DNA of 64,000 nucleotides from Xinfangfangia pollutisoli (GTDB lineage Bacteria; Pseudomonadota; Alphaproteobacteria; Rhodobacterales; Rhodobacteraceae): the NCBI RefSeq assembly GCF_020179405.1, contig NZ_JAICBZ010000006.1, forward strand, positions 28,891 to 92,890. Reading direction: 5' to 3'. Numbering within the stretch: position 1 is the first letter of the stretch; every line of letters begins with the position of its first letter. Positions 1 to 7,854 of the stretch are shown one piece after another. The position numbers were made by a program, and so were the translations under genes. The notes under the pieces were generated by a model. The model was not told where the DNA came from and searched no databases. It saw nothing but the letters and a program-made list of their open reading frames with translations.

Positions 1-1
1 G

Positions 2-481
2 CGCGAGGCGCAGGATCGGCTGGCGGAAGCGACAAGGCCCCATCTCGCGGCGCTGAAGGGCTACAGCAAACAGCGCCACCGACAGGAGGCCGCGCTTTTC
101 ATCCGCTGGGCGCTGGATCTGGGGCTGACCAACTCGTCCTGGTCCTGGCCGGTCCGGCAGATGGTCCGGGCGCGGGTTCAGCTGGCCTGGTCCGTGATCT
201 GTGTCAAAGACGGCCTGCGCCCGGGTGCCTATTCAACGAGACGTCGCGAGGCGCTGTCGACCGTCTGGAACACCCGTCTTTATACCGATGACGGCCTGTC
301 CCTTTCGCCGGTTTCGGTGACCTCGCGGTCGGCTCGGCTTTTTGTCTCTGGCGTCGCCGGGGGCGAGGACCGGGCCGCGACCGCTGCGTTGTTGCCGATC
401 CTGCGCGCAGAGTTCGAAACGCTTGCCATGCGGATGCAGCCAAGGCTGCGCCCGCGACCGAATTGGGTTAAGGTCACCTGA
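2..481 (+). CDS. Unrecognised protein, C-terminal part (5' end outside window)
   Basis: An open frame enters from the left edge and ends at TGA 479-481, giving about 159 residues. It is rich in Arg, Ala, Trp and Leu, with a possible helical segment around the LFIRWALDLGL stretch. I see no signal peptide, membrane span or catalytic motif, and I do not recognise the family. Codon use is high G+C, as for real genes nearby. An internal ATG at 161 would give only 106 residues and looks like an artefact of the edge. A small membrane-protein frame follows 43 nt downstream on the same strand. Function is not assigned. Confidence 0.45.
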   Translation, partial: REAQDRLAEATRPHLAALKGYSKQRHRQEAALFIRWALDLGLTNSSWSWPVRQMVRARVQLAWSVICVKDGLRPGAYSTRRREALSTVWNTRLYTDDGLSLSPVSVTSRSARLFVSGVAGGEDRAATAALLPILRAEFETLAMRMQPRLRPRPNWVKVT

Positions 482-524
482 CCGCAGCCTGCCTCTTAAG
501 CCCTGAACCCGAATGAGGTTTACG

Positions 525-614
525 ATGGACTATATTCTTCCCGGCCTGACCTTCATCGGCCTCGCGGCAACCGCGGCCGTGTTTGTCTTCTTCATCATCG
601 TTGCGCGCGGCTGA
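525..614 (+). CDS. Small single-span membrane protein (29 aa), unknown
   Basis: ATG at 525 is preceded by GAGG at 515-518 with a 6-nt spacer, a good ribosome-binding site. The 29 residues begin MDYILPG, continue as one uninterrupted hydrophobic stretch rich in Ala, Val, Phe and Ile (about residues 8-26), and end with a basic ARG tail. This is the layout of a one-span inner-membrane microprotein. It is convergent with the flavin reductase gene, whose stop lies 12 nt away. No known family is recognised. The case rests on the RBS and the membrane-like composition; no partner or function can be named. Confidence 0.45.
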   Translation: MDYILPGLTFIGLAATAAVFVFFIIVARG

Positions 615-625
615 CGGCGGGACGG

Positions 626-1105
626 TCAGTCCGCCACCGCCACCCGCCCGAACTTGCCGCTGCAAAACAGCAGCGGCTCGCTGTCATCGCGCCGCTCCAG
701 ATGCAGGACGCGGCCGATGAACAGCGTGTGGTCGCCCGCCTCGACCTCTTGCGCGACCTCGGTCACGAAGGTCGCCGCCGCATTGGGCACCACCGGCAGG
801 CCGTGGCGGTCTTCAAGGATAGTTGCCAGGTCTGCGTTATGGCGGCCCGCGAAATGCCAGGCGACATGTTCCATGTCATGGGCCAAGACGCTGACGGCAT
901 AGCGTCCCGAGGCGCGGATGCGGTCGCGCATCTTGCTTTTGTGATCCAGCGAGACGGTGATCAGCGGCGGGTCAAGCGAGACCGACATGAAGGCATTGGC
1001 GGTCATGCCGTGATCGCCGGTCTCGGTGCGCGTGGTGATGACGGTGACGCCGGTGGCAAAACCGCCGCAGGCATTGCGCAGGTCGCGCGGGTCAATTCCA
1101 GACAT
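626..1105 (-). CDS. hpaC: NAD(P)H-dependent flavin reductase, HpaC type
   Basis: 159 residues with the flavin-reductase-like (split-barrel, FMN/FAD-binding) pattern: LRNACGGFATGVTVIT near the N terminus, then MTANAFMSVSLDPPLITVSL (residues about 36-55), and a C-terminal GDHTLFIGRV stretch. In this family the enzyme reduces free flavin with NAD(P)H and hands it to a separate oxygenase. Start ATG 1105 has AAGGA 8 nt upstream and overlaps the end of the FAD-synthetase gene by 14 nt, so the two are probably translationally coupled. With the HpaB-type oxygenase upstream it forms a two-component aromatic hydroxylase. The true ring substrate is unknown. Confidence 0.85.
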   Translation of the reverse strand: MSGIDPRDLRNACGGFATGVTVITTRTETGDHGMTANAFMSVSLDPPLITVSLDHKSKMRDRIRASGRYAVSVLAHDMEHVAWHFAGRHNADLATILEDRHGLPVVPNAAATFVTEVAQEVEAGDHTLFIGRVLHLERRDDSEPLLFCSGKFGRVAVAD

Positions 1106-1721
1106 CGTGATCGTCCTTGTGGCGGATATCGGTTGTCGAAAGCGCCGCGCCCAGCATCTGCCAGGGGGGCGGGGCCGCCAGAAGGGCCGCGGCCTCATCA
1201 TGCGCGCCGGCGGCCCGCAAGGCCCTGATCCGGCTTGACGAAATCGTCTCGCCCGCGCAGCAGCAGGTGGGCTTCGCCTGCGCGAGCGCATAATGCCGGG
1301 CAAGCAGCGCGACATCGCCGGATTGCTTTGCGCCAAAGCGGAAATCGGCGCCGACATGGATGCGGGCGGGTGCGATGCGGGCCAGATCGGCGATGAAATC
1401 CGCCGCGCTGCGGCCGGCGTAGCGCGTGGTGAAGGGGGCGACGACGATCCAGTCCGGCCCAAGGGCGGCGATCCGCGAAAGCTTCTCGCCAAGCGGCATC
1501 AGCCGCGCCGCGCGCCCGAAATGCACCTTGGGCGGCGGGTCAAAGGTCCAGACCACCGCCGGAAGGCGGCGCTCGGCGGCCTCGGCCACCGCGGCCCGGA
1601 TCAGATCCTGATGGCCGCGATGAACGCCGTCAAACGCCCCCACCGCCACCACACTTGCCGCCAGCGCGATTTGCCGGTCGGTGACGACACGCCGTTTCTC
1701 ACCGCTGAAATCAAGCCCCAT
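1092..1721 (-). CDS. Stand-alone FAD synthetase (FMN adenylyltransferase) domain protein, RibF N-terminal type
   Basis: 209 residues from ATG 1721, chosen because AAGGA lies 8-9 nt upstream; an ATG at 1730 would sit on top of that site. The nucleotidyltransferase signature GAFDGVHRGH is near residue 30 and ISSSRIR near residue 165, the two hallmark motifs of the FMN-adenylylating half of RibF. The riboflavin-kinase domain that normally follows is absent: the protein ends about 40 residues after ISSSRIR, so it is much shorter than the roughly 310-residue bifunctional RibF. It sits between the oxygenase and flavin-reductase genes. The inferred job is to raise FAD supply for the two-component monooxygenase. 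A general RibF should exist elsewhere in the genome. Confidence 0.8.
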   Translation of the reverse strand: MGLDFSGEKRRVVTDRQIALAASVVAVGAFDGVHRGHQDLIRAAVAEAAERRLPAVVWTFDPPPKVHFGRAARLMPLGEKLSRIAALGPDWIVVAPFTTRYAGRSAADFIADLARIAPARIHVGADFRFGAKQSGDVALLARHYALAQAKPTCCCAGETISSSRIRALRAAGAHDEAAALLAAPPPWQMLGAALSTTDIRHKDDHDVWN

Positions 1722-1758
1722 GTTGACCATCCTTCTGGCCCAGTCTTCTGTCCGGAAA

Positions 1759-1789
1759 CGGGGGCGGGGCGCTTGCGGCCCCGCCCCCG
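1759..1789 (-). terminator. Strong GC hairpin between oxygenase and FAD-synthetase genes
   Basis: A perfect 12-bp stem (1759-1770 with 1778-1789) closes a 7-nt loop. Read on the minus strand it follows the hpaB stop by about 13 nt and is followed by only three Us. It looks like a partial terminator or mRNA-stabilising element that would leave the oxygenase transcript more abundant than the downstream flavin genes. Confidence 0.5.
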
Positions 1790-1802
1790 AGGTCGACCTG
1801 TC

Positions 1803-3356
1803 TCAGCCCTGGAACCCGGCCTTGAGGCGGTTCACATCCCATGGATTGATCAGGTCGGGGGAGGTCCATCCGGTCAGGTCATATTCCGACATGTAGTCGC
1901 GCACGGTCTGATGCAGCATCTCCATCTCGCCGGTCGCCTGGGCGGTCAGCATGGTCTCGATGCGGATGTTTTCGTAATTGCCGGCATAGTTGGTTTCATA
2001 CAGCTCATGCCGCCCGCCGAATTCCGACCCCAGCGCATCCCAGAGAAGTTTCAGCAGCTTCACCCGGTCCAGCGCCACCATACCGTTCGATCCGCGCACG
2101 AACCGTTCCAGATAGGGGCGCACCGCGTCGGATGCGAAATCCAGCGCCGAGGACGGCAGGTAGATCAGCCCCGAGGCGACGTTGCGCTCGATCAGTTCCT
2201 TGATGCGATTATAGGCCATCGGCGCGAAGATCCGCGAGGCGAGGCCGTAGTTCATGTTCGGCAGCACATAGCCGTCGGTGCCGGCCCAGGGGACCGGGCT
2301 TTTCACCATCGCATCCGAAAAGGCCCAGAACATGTTGCGCCAGCCAAGCACCTCGCCCACCGCCGTTTGCGGGCCGCGGAAGGCGCCCGAGCCGGTGGCC
2401 TCCAGCGCCAGCGAGAAAAGGCCTGCGATGAAGTCCAGCTTTACCGCCAGCCGGGTTGCCCCATGCAGCGTAAAGCGCGGCACGAACCCCGACGCCGGGA
2501 AGAAGGCGTTGATCTTGGCGATATCGCCATAGATGAAGATATTCTCCCAGGGCACCAGCACCTTGTCGAACACCAGGATGGCGTCATTCTCATCGGCGCG
2601 CGACGACAGCGGATAGTCGAAGGGCGTACCCATCACCGCGGCGTTCAGCTCGTAGCTGGCGCGGCTGATCAGCTTGACGCCCGAACTGTCCATCGGCGCG
2701 GTGAAGATCAGCGCGAATTTCTTCTCTTTGATCGGAATGCCGTAATGCGCGATGAAGTTGCAATGGGTCAGCGCCGACCCGGTGGCGACCACTTTCGCGC
2801 CCGAGACGATCAGCCCCGCATCGGTTTCCTTCTCGACCTGCATATAGACATCGCCGGTTTCCTCGATCGGCAGGTGGCGGTCGATCGGCGGGTTGACGAT
2901 GGCATGGTTCCAGTAATCCAGCCGTTCCTGGGTGCGGGCATACCAGGCTTTGGCATTGCCGGCATATTCGCCGTAGAATTCGGAATTCGCGCCCAGCGTG
3001 CCCAGAAACGCCGCCTTGTAATCGGGCGAGCGGCCCATCCAGCCATTCGCCACCTTCTGCGTGGCAGCAATGGCGTCGCGGCCCGCGATCAGATCTTCGG
3101 TGGTTTTCGCGCCCTTGAAGAAGGGATGCGTCCACCCGCCCGACCCGGTATCGGTGGGCCGGCCCAGCGTGGCTTTCTCGGCATTCAGCCGGTCATACCA
3201 GCGCGCCACCATCCGGGCCGAGTTGCGGAAGGCCGGATGCGTGGTGACATCCTTCACCCGCTCGCCATGGATGTAGATTTCGCGATTGTCGCGGATGCTG
3301 TCGAGAAATTCGGCGCCCGTATAGGGGGTCCGGGTGATGGTGGTCTGGTCTTTCAT
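1803..3356 (-). CDS. hpaB: HpaB-type FADH2-dependent aromatic monooxygenase, oxygenase component
   Basis: 517 residues, the usual length for the 4-hydroxyphenylacetate 3-monooxygenase / chlorophenol monooxygenase family. Recognisable segments are the N-terminal [22 protein letters not shown] region, the acyl-CoA-dehydrogenase-like middle, [20 protein letters not shown], and [12 protein letters not shown]. The family uses reduced FAD and O2 to ortho-hydroxylate phenols. Start ATG 3356 has GGGAGGAAG just upstream. Downstream are a stand-alone FAD synthetase and the HpaC reductase. An IclR regulator is divergent, with two palindromes between them. Catechol ortho-cleavage genes lie nearby and no homoprotocatechuate pathway genes are in the window, so the substrate may be another phenol rather than 4-hydroxyphenylacetate. 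Confidence 0.88.
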   Translation of the reverse strand: MKDQTTITRTPYTGAEFLDSIRDNREIYIHGERVKDVTTHPAFRNSARMVARWYDRLNAEKATLGRPTDTGSGGWTHPFFKGAKTTEDLIAGRDAIAATQKVANGWMGRSPDYKAAFLGTLGANSEFYGEYAGNAKAWYARTQERLDYWNHAIVNPPIDRHLPIEETGDVYMQVEKETDAGLIVSGAKVVATGSALTHCNFIAHYGIPIKEKKFALIFTAPMDSSGVKLISRASYELNAAVMGTPFDYPLSSRADENDAILVFDKVLVPWENIFIYGDIAKINAFFPASGFVPRFTLHGATRLAVKLDFIAGLFSLALEATGSGAFRGPQTAVGEVLGWRNMFWAFSDAMVKSPVPWAGTDGYVLPNMNYGLASRIFAPMAYNRIKELIERNVASGLIYLPSSALDFASDAVRPYLERFVRGSNGMVALDRVKLLKLLWDALGSEFGGRHELYETNYAGNYENIRIETMLTAQATGEMEMLHQTVRDYMSEYDLTGWTSPDLINPWDVNRLKAGFQG

Positions 3357-3423
3357 CGCTTCCTCCCTCGGGCGCTTCGGCCCTCTCCGGGCGCAAGATT
3401 GCCAGCGCGGCGCAAATCTCGGA

Positions 3424-3441
3424 AGGTATCGGGTAATACCT
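3424..3441. promoter_or_regulatory. Inverted repeat AGGTAT-N6-ATACCT
   Basis: Six-base arms with a 6-bp spacer lie in the hpaB-iclR divergent intergenic space, next to a second palindrome. The same GGTAT/ATACC half-sites recur at 5238-5253 and 6225-6246. A likely operator for the IclR or a LysR regulator of this block; the binding protein is inferred, not shown. Confidence 0.5.
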
Positions 3442-3448
3442 GGCCTTT

Positions 3449-3465
3449 TTCCGGCATTACCGGAA
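3449..3465. promoter_or_regulatory. Inverted repeat TTCCGG-N5-CCGGAA
   Basis: A perfect 6-bp-arm palindrome with a 5-bp spacer lies upstream of both the hpaB and iclR genes. IclR-family regulators commonly bind short palindromes of this size in divergent promoters, so it is a candidate IclR operator. No promoter boxes could be fixed. Confidence 0.45.
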
Positions 3466-3496
3466 AGTGGCCGTGCAAGGGGCAGGGGAGGGCCGC

Positions 3497-4237
3497 GTGA
3501 AAACGATCCGCAAACTGGGCGAGGTGCTGCGCTGTTTCACCGCCGATCATCCGGAACACAGCGTCACGGCGCTGTCGCGCATCATGCAGAACTCTGTCAG
3601 CGGCACCCATGATCTGGTGGACGGACTGGCGGCCATCGGGCTGTTGCGCAAAAGTTCGCGCGGGCGGTATCGCTTGGGCCCGCTGGTCGCGACGCTGTAC
3701 CACGCGCTGGAAGACAGCTCGTCCCTGGTCGAGGCCGCCCGCCCGGTGATGGCGCGGCTGGCCGCCGAGCATCGCGAGACGCTGCATCTGACCATGCACG
3801 ACCACGGCCGGCTGTTGCTGGTCGAGGCGATGGATGGCAACCGCCCGCTGCATGTCTCGACCAATGTGCTGGGTCCGCATGTCGCGCTGAACCAGGCGCC
3901 GCCGGGGCGGCTGCATCTGGCCTCGTTCAGCCCGGCGCGGCTGGGGCTGTGGCTGAATGAACATTGCCGCTCTGGCGGCGGGGTCGATTGCCGCGCCCGG
4001 CTGACCGAAGACCTGGCGCGGATCGCGGCCGAGGGCTTCGACAGCGGCCCGATCGGCGAGGATGAAGACCTGATCTGCCTTGCCGCAAGGGTTTGCGATC
4101 ATGCGGGCCGGGCGGTGGCGGTCCTGTCGATGACGGTGCCCGAAGGCCGGCATGCCCGCCAGCCCCGCGCCTTCCGATCGGTTACGGTCGAGGCCGCGCA
4201 GCAGATCTCTGCCCGTCTGGGCTACAAGCCGGGCTAG
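3497..4237 (+). CDS. IclR-family transcriptional regulator
   Basis: 246 residues from GTG 3497, chosen over GTG 3467 because AGGGGAGG ends 5 nt before it. There is an N-terminal winged helix-turn-helix ([17 protein letters not shown] through the RYRLGPLV wing, residues about 2-62). An IclR effector domain follows, with the typical [18 protein letters not shown] and ESxD-like segments. It is divergent from the HpaB-type operon, so it most likely controls that operon in response to an aromatic ligand. Its TAG overlaps the converging LysR stop in a shared CTAG. Activator or repressor mode cannot be told from sequence. Confidence 0.85.
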   Translation: MKTIRKLGEVLRCFTADHPEHSVTALSRIMQNSVSGTHDLVDGLAAIGLLRKSSRGRYRLGPLVATLYHALEDSSSLVEAARPVMARLAAEHRETLHLTMHDHGRLLLVEAMDGNRPLHVSTNVLGPHVALNQAPPGRLHLASFSPARLGLWLNEHCRSGGGVDCRARLTEDLARIAAEGFDSGPIGEDEDLICLAARVCDHAGRAVAVLSMTVPEGRHARQPRAFRSVTVEAAQQISARLGYKPG

Positions 4238-5136
4238 GCACAGGCATTCTGTCCCAGCCGCACGAATTTCCGCGTGGTCTCCATGAAATTCACCACCTGC
4301 GGCGCGCGATTGTCCAGCCGTGAATGCACCGTCAGCGCGGTGCCGGGATTGTGGCCGCCATAGGGGCGGAACACCACACCGGGGCGCGTGGTATTGCTGA
4401 CCGATTCCGGCACCACCGACAGCCCGACCCCCACCGACACCAGCGAGATCGCGCTTTGGAAATCCTGGGTCAGTTCCAGATTGGCGGGCTTCACGCCCTC
4501 TTTCTCGCAGATCGACAGCACCAGATCGGCATAGCCCGGGCGGGGGCGCCGGGGATAGAGGACGAAGTTCTGCCCGCTCAGATCGGCAAAATGCACCTCG
4601 CGCTGCGCGGCGAGCGGCGAGTTGTCGGGCAGGGCCAGGATCAGGCGTTCGCGGTACAGAAGCTCGCGGCGGAATTCGTCATCCTTCAACTCGGGGCGCG
4701 CGACCGCGATGTCGATTTCGCGGGTGATCAGGGCGCGGTGCAATTCGGCATTGTTCATCGCCGACAGCGCCAGCTCGACCTCGGGGTAGCTGGATCGGTA
4801 GGCTTTGATCAGCATCGGCAGCAGCCCATGCGAGGCCGATCCGACAAAGGCGATGCGCAGCCGACCGGCGCCGCCCGCCCCCACCAGCTGGGTCTCGCGC
4901 CGCGCCGCATCCAGCCGCTCGATCAGCTGCCGGGCGTGGTCCTGCAGCACCAGCCCGGCCTGGGTCAGCCGGATCTGGCTGCGGCTGCGGTCGAACAGCT
5001 GCACGCCCAGATCCTCTTCCAGCGCGGCGATCTGGCGCGACAAGGGCGGCTGCGCCATATCAAGGCGCGTGGCGGCGCGGCCGAAGTGCAGTTCTTCGGC
5101 GACGGCAAGGAAGTACTTGAGCTGCCGGAATTCCAT
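4234..5136 (-). CDS. LysR-family regulator (BenM/CatM-like group)
   Basis: 300 residues. The N-terminal helix-turn-helix MEFRQLKYFLAVAEELHFG...AQPPLSRQIAALEEDLGVQL is typical of LysR, followed by a substrate-binding domain with LYPRRPRPGYADLV, a stretch also seen in aromatic-acid responsive members. Start ATG 5136 has GGGAGGAG upstream. It resembles the neighbouring CatR-like protein over its whole length, so the two are probably paralogues with related effectors. Its target may be the monooxygenase operon or a distant locus. The gene ends convergently with iclR, overlapping by 4 nt. Confidence 0.85.
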   Translation of the reverse strand: MEFRQLKYFLAVAEELHFGRAATRLDMAQPPLSRQIAALEEDLGVQLFDRSRSQIRLTQAGLVLQDHARQLIERLDAARRETQLVGAGGAGRLRIAFVGSASHGLLPMLIKAYRSSYPEVELALSAMNNAELHRALITREIDIAVARPELKDDEFRRELLYRERLILALPDNSPLAAQREVHFADLSGQNFVLYPRRPRPGYADLVLSICEKEGVKPANLELTQDFQSAISLVSVGVGLSVVPESVSNTTRPGVVFRPYGGHNPGTALTVHSRLDNRAPQVVNFMETTRKFVRLGQNACA

Positions 5137-5237
5137 GATCTCCTCCCAGAGCGGAATCCGGAACGACCTGGCCTTTCAGCTATCGTCCGAAGGCGTCATG
5201 GAAGCCGATTCCACAGACTGCCACAACCCGCAAAAAG

Positions 5238-5253
5238 GGTATTCTTGGATACC
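5238..5253. promoter_or_regulatory. Inverted repeat GGTAT-N6-ATACC
   Basis: Five-base arms with a 6-bp spacer lie between the two LysR genes, upstream of the one ending at 4234. It has the same half-sites as the repeat at 3424-3441 and the catB operator region. Probably a shared regulator site; inferred from recurrence only. Confidence 0.4.
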
Positions 5254-5272
5254 TCTTTGATATGATGTCCAC

Positions 5273-6181
5273 CTAGTCGCGCTCCATCCAGGGCGGGGCG
5301 CTTTCGATGATCTCGGCAAGCAGATCCTGCACCATGGAAAGCCAGGGCGAGGTATCGCCGGCGCGGTGGCTGACGATCACCGGCGACACCGCGCGCGGGT
5401 CTTCGATCAGGCGAAACTGCAGATCCGCCCGCATCTGTCGCGCCGAAGCCGGGATGATGCACAGCCCCGCCGCCGCCGCGACCAGGCCAAGCGCGGTCTG
5501 GATCTCGCGCACCTCCTGCACCTCGCCCAGGCGGATATCGGCCTCCTGAACCAGGGTCAGCACCTGATCGGCATAGCTGGGGCGCGGCTCTTTCGGATAG
5601 ACGATCAGCTTTTCCCCGCTCAGCGCCGAGAAGGGCAGCGTCCCGCTTTCGCGGCCCAGGGGCGAATCCGGCGGCACGGCCAGCGCAAGCCGTTCCTCAT
5701 AGATCACGGTGCTGGTCACCCCCGGATCGCTTTGGCGCAGGCGCCCGAAACCGATATCGATCCGGCCCTCTTTCAGCGCCGGGATCTGCTGCACCGACAG
5801 CAGTTCAAGCAGCTGGATATCCAGATCCGGCATCTTCTGGCGCAGTTTGCGCACCAGAACCGGCAGGCCGCCGTAAAGGGTCGAGGCGACAAAGCCGATG
5901 GAAAGAACCCGGTTCTGGTTCAGCCCGACGCGGCGCGTCGCGGCTTGCATCTGCTCCACCCGGCCCAGGACCTGCAACGCATGTTCATGGAACAGCCGCC
6001 CGGCATCGGTCAGCCGCACCGGGCGGCTGTTGCGCAGCACAAGCGGCACGCCCAGCTCTTCCTCCAGCAGCTGGATCTGCCGGCTCAGCGGCGGTTGCGC
6101 GATGTTCAGCATCTGCGCGGCGCGGGTGAAATTGCGCTCCCGCGCCACCGCCACGAAATAGCGCATCTGCCGAAGATCCAT
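5273..6181 (-). CDS. catR: LysR-family activator of the cat operon (CatR/BenM type)
   Basis: 302 residues. Helix-turn-helix MDLRQMRYFVAVARERNF...AQPPLSRQIQLLEEELGVPL, then a periplasmic-binding-fold effector domain carrying the GFVAST, FGRL and VYPKEPRPSYADQVL stretches found in CatM/BenM/CatR proteins. These bind cis,cis-muconate and activate catechol genes. It is divergent from catB with about 120 bp between, which holds an ATAC-N7-GTAT site. Effector identity is inferred from family and position. Confidence 0.85.
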   Translation of the reverse strand: MDLRQMRYFVAVARERNFTRAAQMLNIAQPPLSRQIQLLEEELGVPLVLRNSRPVRLTDAGRLFHEHALQVLGRVEQMQAATRRVGLNQNRVLSIGFVASTLYGGLPVLVRKLRQKMPDLDIQLLELLSVQQIPALKEGRIDIGFGRLRQSDPGVTSTVIYEERLALAVPPDSPLGRESGTLPFSALSGEKLIVYPKEPRPSYADQVLTLVQEADIRLGEVQEVREIQTALGLVAAAAGLCIIPASARQMRADLQFRLIEDPRAVSPVIVSHRAGDTSPWLSMVQDLLAEIIESAPPWMERD

Positions 6182-6224
6182 CGCCCATGCCCCGGTCTAA
6201 GACCCTGATCATGCCATTGGTCCC

Positions 6225-6246
6225 GGTAATAATACCTTTCAGGTAT
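6225..6246. promoter_or_regulatory. CatR/BenM-type operator in the catR-catB intergenic region
   Basis: ATACCTTTCAGGTAT (6232-6246) matches the ATAC-N7-GTAT recognition sequence described for BenM/CatM, and is a perfect palindrome apart from its 3-nt centre. It partly overlaps a second palindrome, GGTA-ATAA-TACC (6225-6236). The pair lies about 60-80 bp upstream of the catB start, where a LysR activator would bind. Confidence 0.75.
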
Positions 6247-6303
6247 CGCATCAAATGCAAATGATCTTGGACGCCCGTGGCGGCGGCCCGCATGATGCGG
6301 GCC

Positions 6304-7482
6304 ATGAACCAGACCCTCACATCCCACCCGCAGGGCAGCATCCCGGCCAGCGGCATCCGTGTCGACCGCGTCGAGACGCTGCTTGTCGATCTGCCGACGA
6401 TCCGGCCGCACAAGCTTTCGGTTGCGACGATGAACGGCCAGACGCTGATGCTGGTCAAAGTGACCTGCTCGGACGGCAGCATCGGGATCGGCGAGGGCAC
6501 GACGATCGGCGGTCTCGCCTATGGGGCGGAAAGCCCTGAAAGCATGAAGCTGGCGATCGACACCTATTTCGCGCCGCTGATGATCGGCCAGGATGCAGGC
6601 CGGGTTCAGGCGCTGATGGCGCGGATCGGCAAGATGGTCAAAGACAACCGCTTTGCCAAAAGCGCCGTCGAGACCGCGCTGCTGGATGCTCTGGGCAAAC
6701 GCTGCGGCCTGGCGGTCAGCGAGCTGCTTGGCGGGCGCCAGCGCAACCGTCTGCCCGTCGCCTGGACGCTGGCCTCGGGCGATACCGCGCGCGACATTGC
6801 CGAGGCCGAGACGATGCTCGACCTGCGCCGCCACCGGATCTTCAAGCTGAAGATCGGGGCAAAGGCCCTGCGCCAGGACATCGCCCATGTCGCCGAGATC
6901 AAGCGCGCGCTGGGCGAACGCGCCGCCGTGCGGGTCGATGTGAACATGGCCTGGAACGAGGTCGAGGCGGCCTGGGGCATGGCGGCCCTGGCCGATGCCG
7001 GCTGCGAGCTGGTCGAGCAACCCGTCGCCACCGCCGCGGGCCTGTCGCGGCTGGTGCGGCGGTTCCCGGTTGCGCTGATGGCGGATGAATCGATCACCGG
7101 GCCGGACTCGGCCTTCGAGATCGCGCGCGTGCATGGCGCCGATGTGTTCGCGATCAAGATCGAGCAGAATGGCGGGCTTTTCGCCGCAGGCCGCACGGCG
7201 GCGATTGCCGATGCCGCGGGGATCGGCCTTTACGGCGGCACCATGCTGGAAGGCGCGCCGGGCACCGTGGCCGCGGCGCATCTTTTTGCCACCTTCCCGC
7301 GGCTGGACTGGGGGACCGAGCTTTTCGGCCCGCTGCTGCTGACCGAGGAAATCCTGCAGGATCCGCTTGATTACAGCGATTTCGAGCTGACCGTGCCGAA
7401 TGGCCCCGGACTGGGGATCGCGCTGGACGAGGATCGCGTGGCCTTCTTCGCCCGCGATGGCTTTGCCCGCAAATCCATCTGA
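6304..7482 (+). CDS. catB: Muconate cycloisomerase
   Basis: 392 residues from ATG 6304; earlier in-frame starts at 6277, 6292 and 6295 lack a better RBS, so the exact start is uncertain. It is an enolase-superfamily protein: VETLLVDLPTIRPHKLS near the N terminus, GEGTTIGGLAYG, the FKLKIGAK motif holding the catalytic KxK lysines, then RVDVNMAW, ELVEQPV, and MADESI for the metal-binding Asp/Glu residues. It converts cis,cis-muconate to (+)-muconolactone in the catechol branch of the 3-oxoadipate pathway. It is the first gene of catBCA, and catC starts 12 nt downstream behind a GAGAGGAGG site. Confidence 0.93.
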   Translation: MNQTLTSHPQGSIPASGIRVDRVETLLVDLPTIRPHKLSVATMNGQTLMLVKVTCSDGSIGIGEGTTIGGLAYGAESPESMKLAIDTYFAPLMIGQDAGRVQALMARIGKMVKDNRFAKSAVETALLDALGKRCGLAVSELLGGRQRNRLPVAWTLASGDTARDIAEAETMLDLRRHRIFKLKIGAKALRQDIAHVAEIKRALGERAAVRVDVNMAWNEVEAAWGMAALADAGCELVEQPVATAAGLSRLVRRFPVALMADESITGPDSAFEIARVHGADVFAIKIEQNGGLFAAGRTAAIADAAGIGLYGGTMLEGAPGTVAAAHLFATFPRLDWGTELFGPLLLTEEILQDPLDYSDFELTVPNGPGLGIALDEDRVAFFARDGFARKSI

Positions 7483-7494
7483 GAGGAGGCGTCA

Positions 7495-7785
7495 ATGCTG
7501 TTTCACGTCCGCATGGATGTCCGCATCCCCCGCGATCTGCCCGCCGATGAGCTGGCCGGTATCCTTGCCCGCGAAAAGGCCTATTCGCAGCAATTGCAGG
7601 CCAGCGGCAAATGGCGCCACATCTGGCGGCTGGCCGGGGAATACGCGAATTTCAGCGTCTTCGATGTGCAGGACAATACCGAATTGCATGAGATCCTGCT
7701 GGGTCTGCCGCTGTTCAAATTCATGGAAATCAAGGTGACGCCGCTGCTGCGCCACCCGTCTTCGATCCGCGAAGACGACAGCTGA
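7495..7785 (+). CDS. catC: Muconolactone delta-isomerase
   Basis: 96 residues, the exact family size. The N terminus MLFHVRMDVRIPRDLPADE and the end LFKFMEIKVTPLLRHPS are hallmarks of CatC, which works as a decamer. It isomerises muconolactone to 3-oxoadipate enol-lactone, the substrate of PcaD encoded at about 15 kb. GAGAGGAGG lies upstream of the ATG. It lies between catB and catA. Confidence 0.95.
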   Translation: MLFHVRMDVRIPRDLPADELAGILAREKAYSQQLQASGKWRHIWRLAGEYANFSVFDVQDNTELHEILLGLPLFKFMEIKVTPLLRHPSSIREDDS

Positions 7786-7854
7786 CCAATGCCCGGGGGG
7801 ACGCGAGAGGAGAGTGCGCGGCCCCATTCCCAATGATCCAGGAGGAGAAAAACC

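Noticed and set aside
1293..3500. Very long plus-strand open frame opposite ribF/hpaB (735 codons)
   Set aside because: Shadow of the HpaB and FAD-synthetase genes; Arg/Gly/His-rich product with no family features, a known effect in high-GC DNA.
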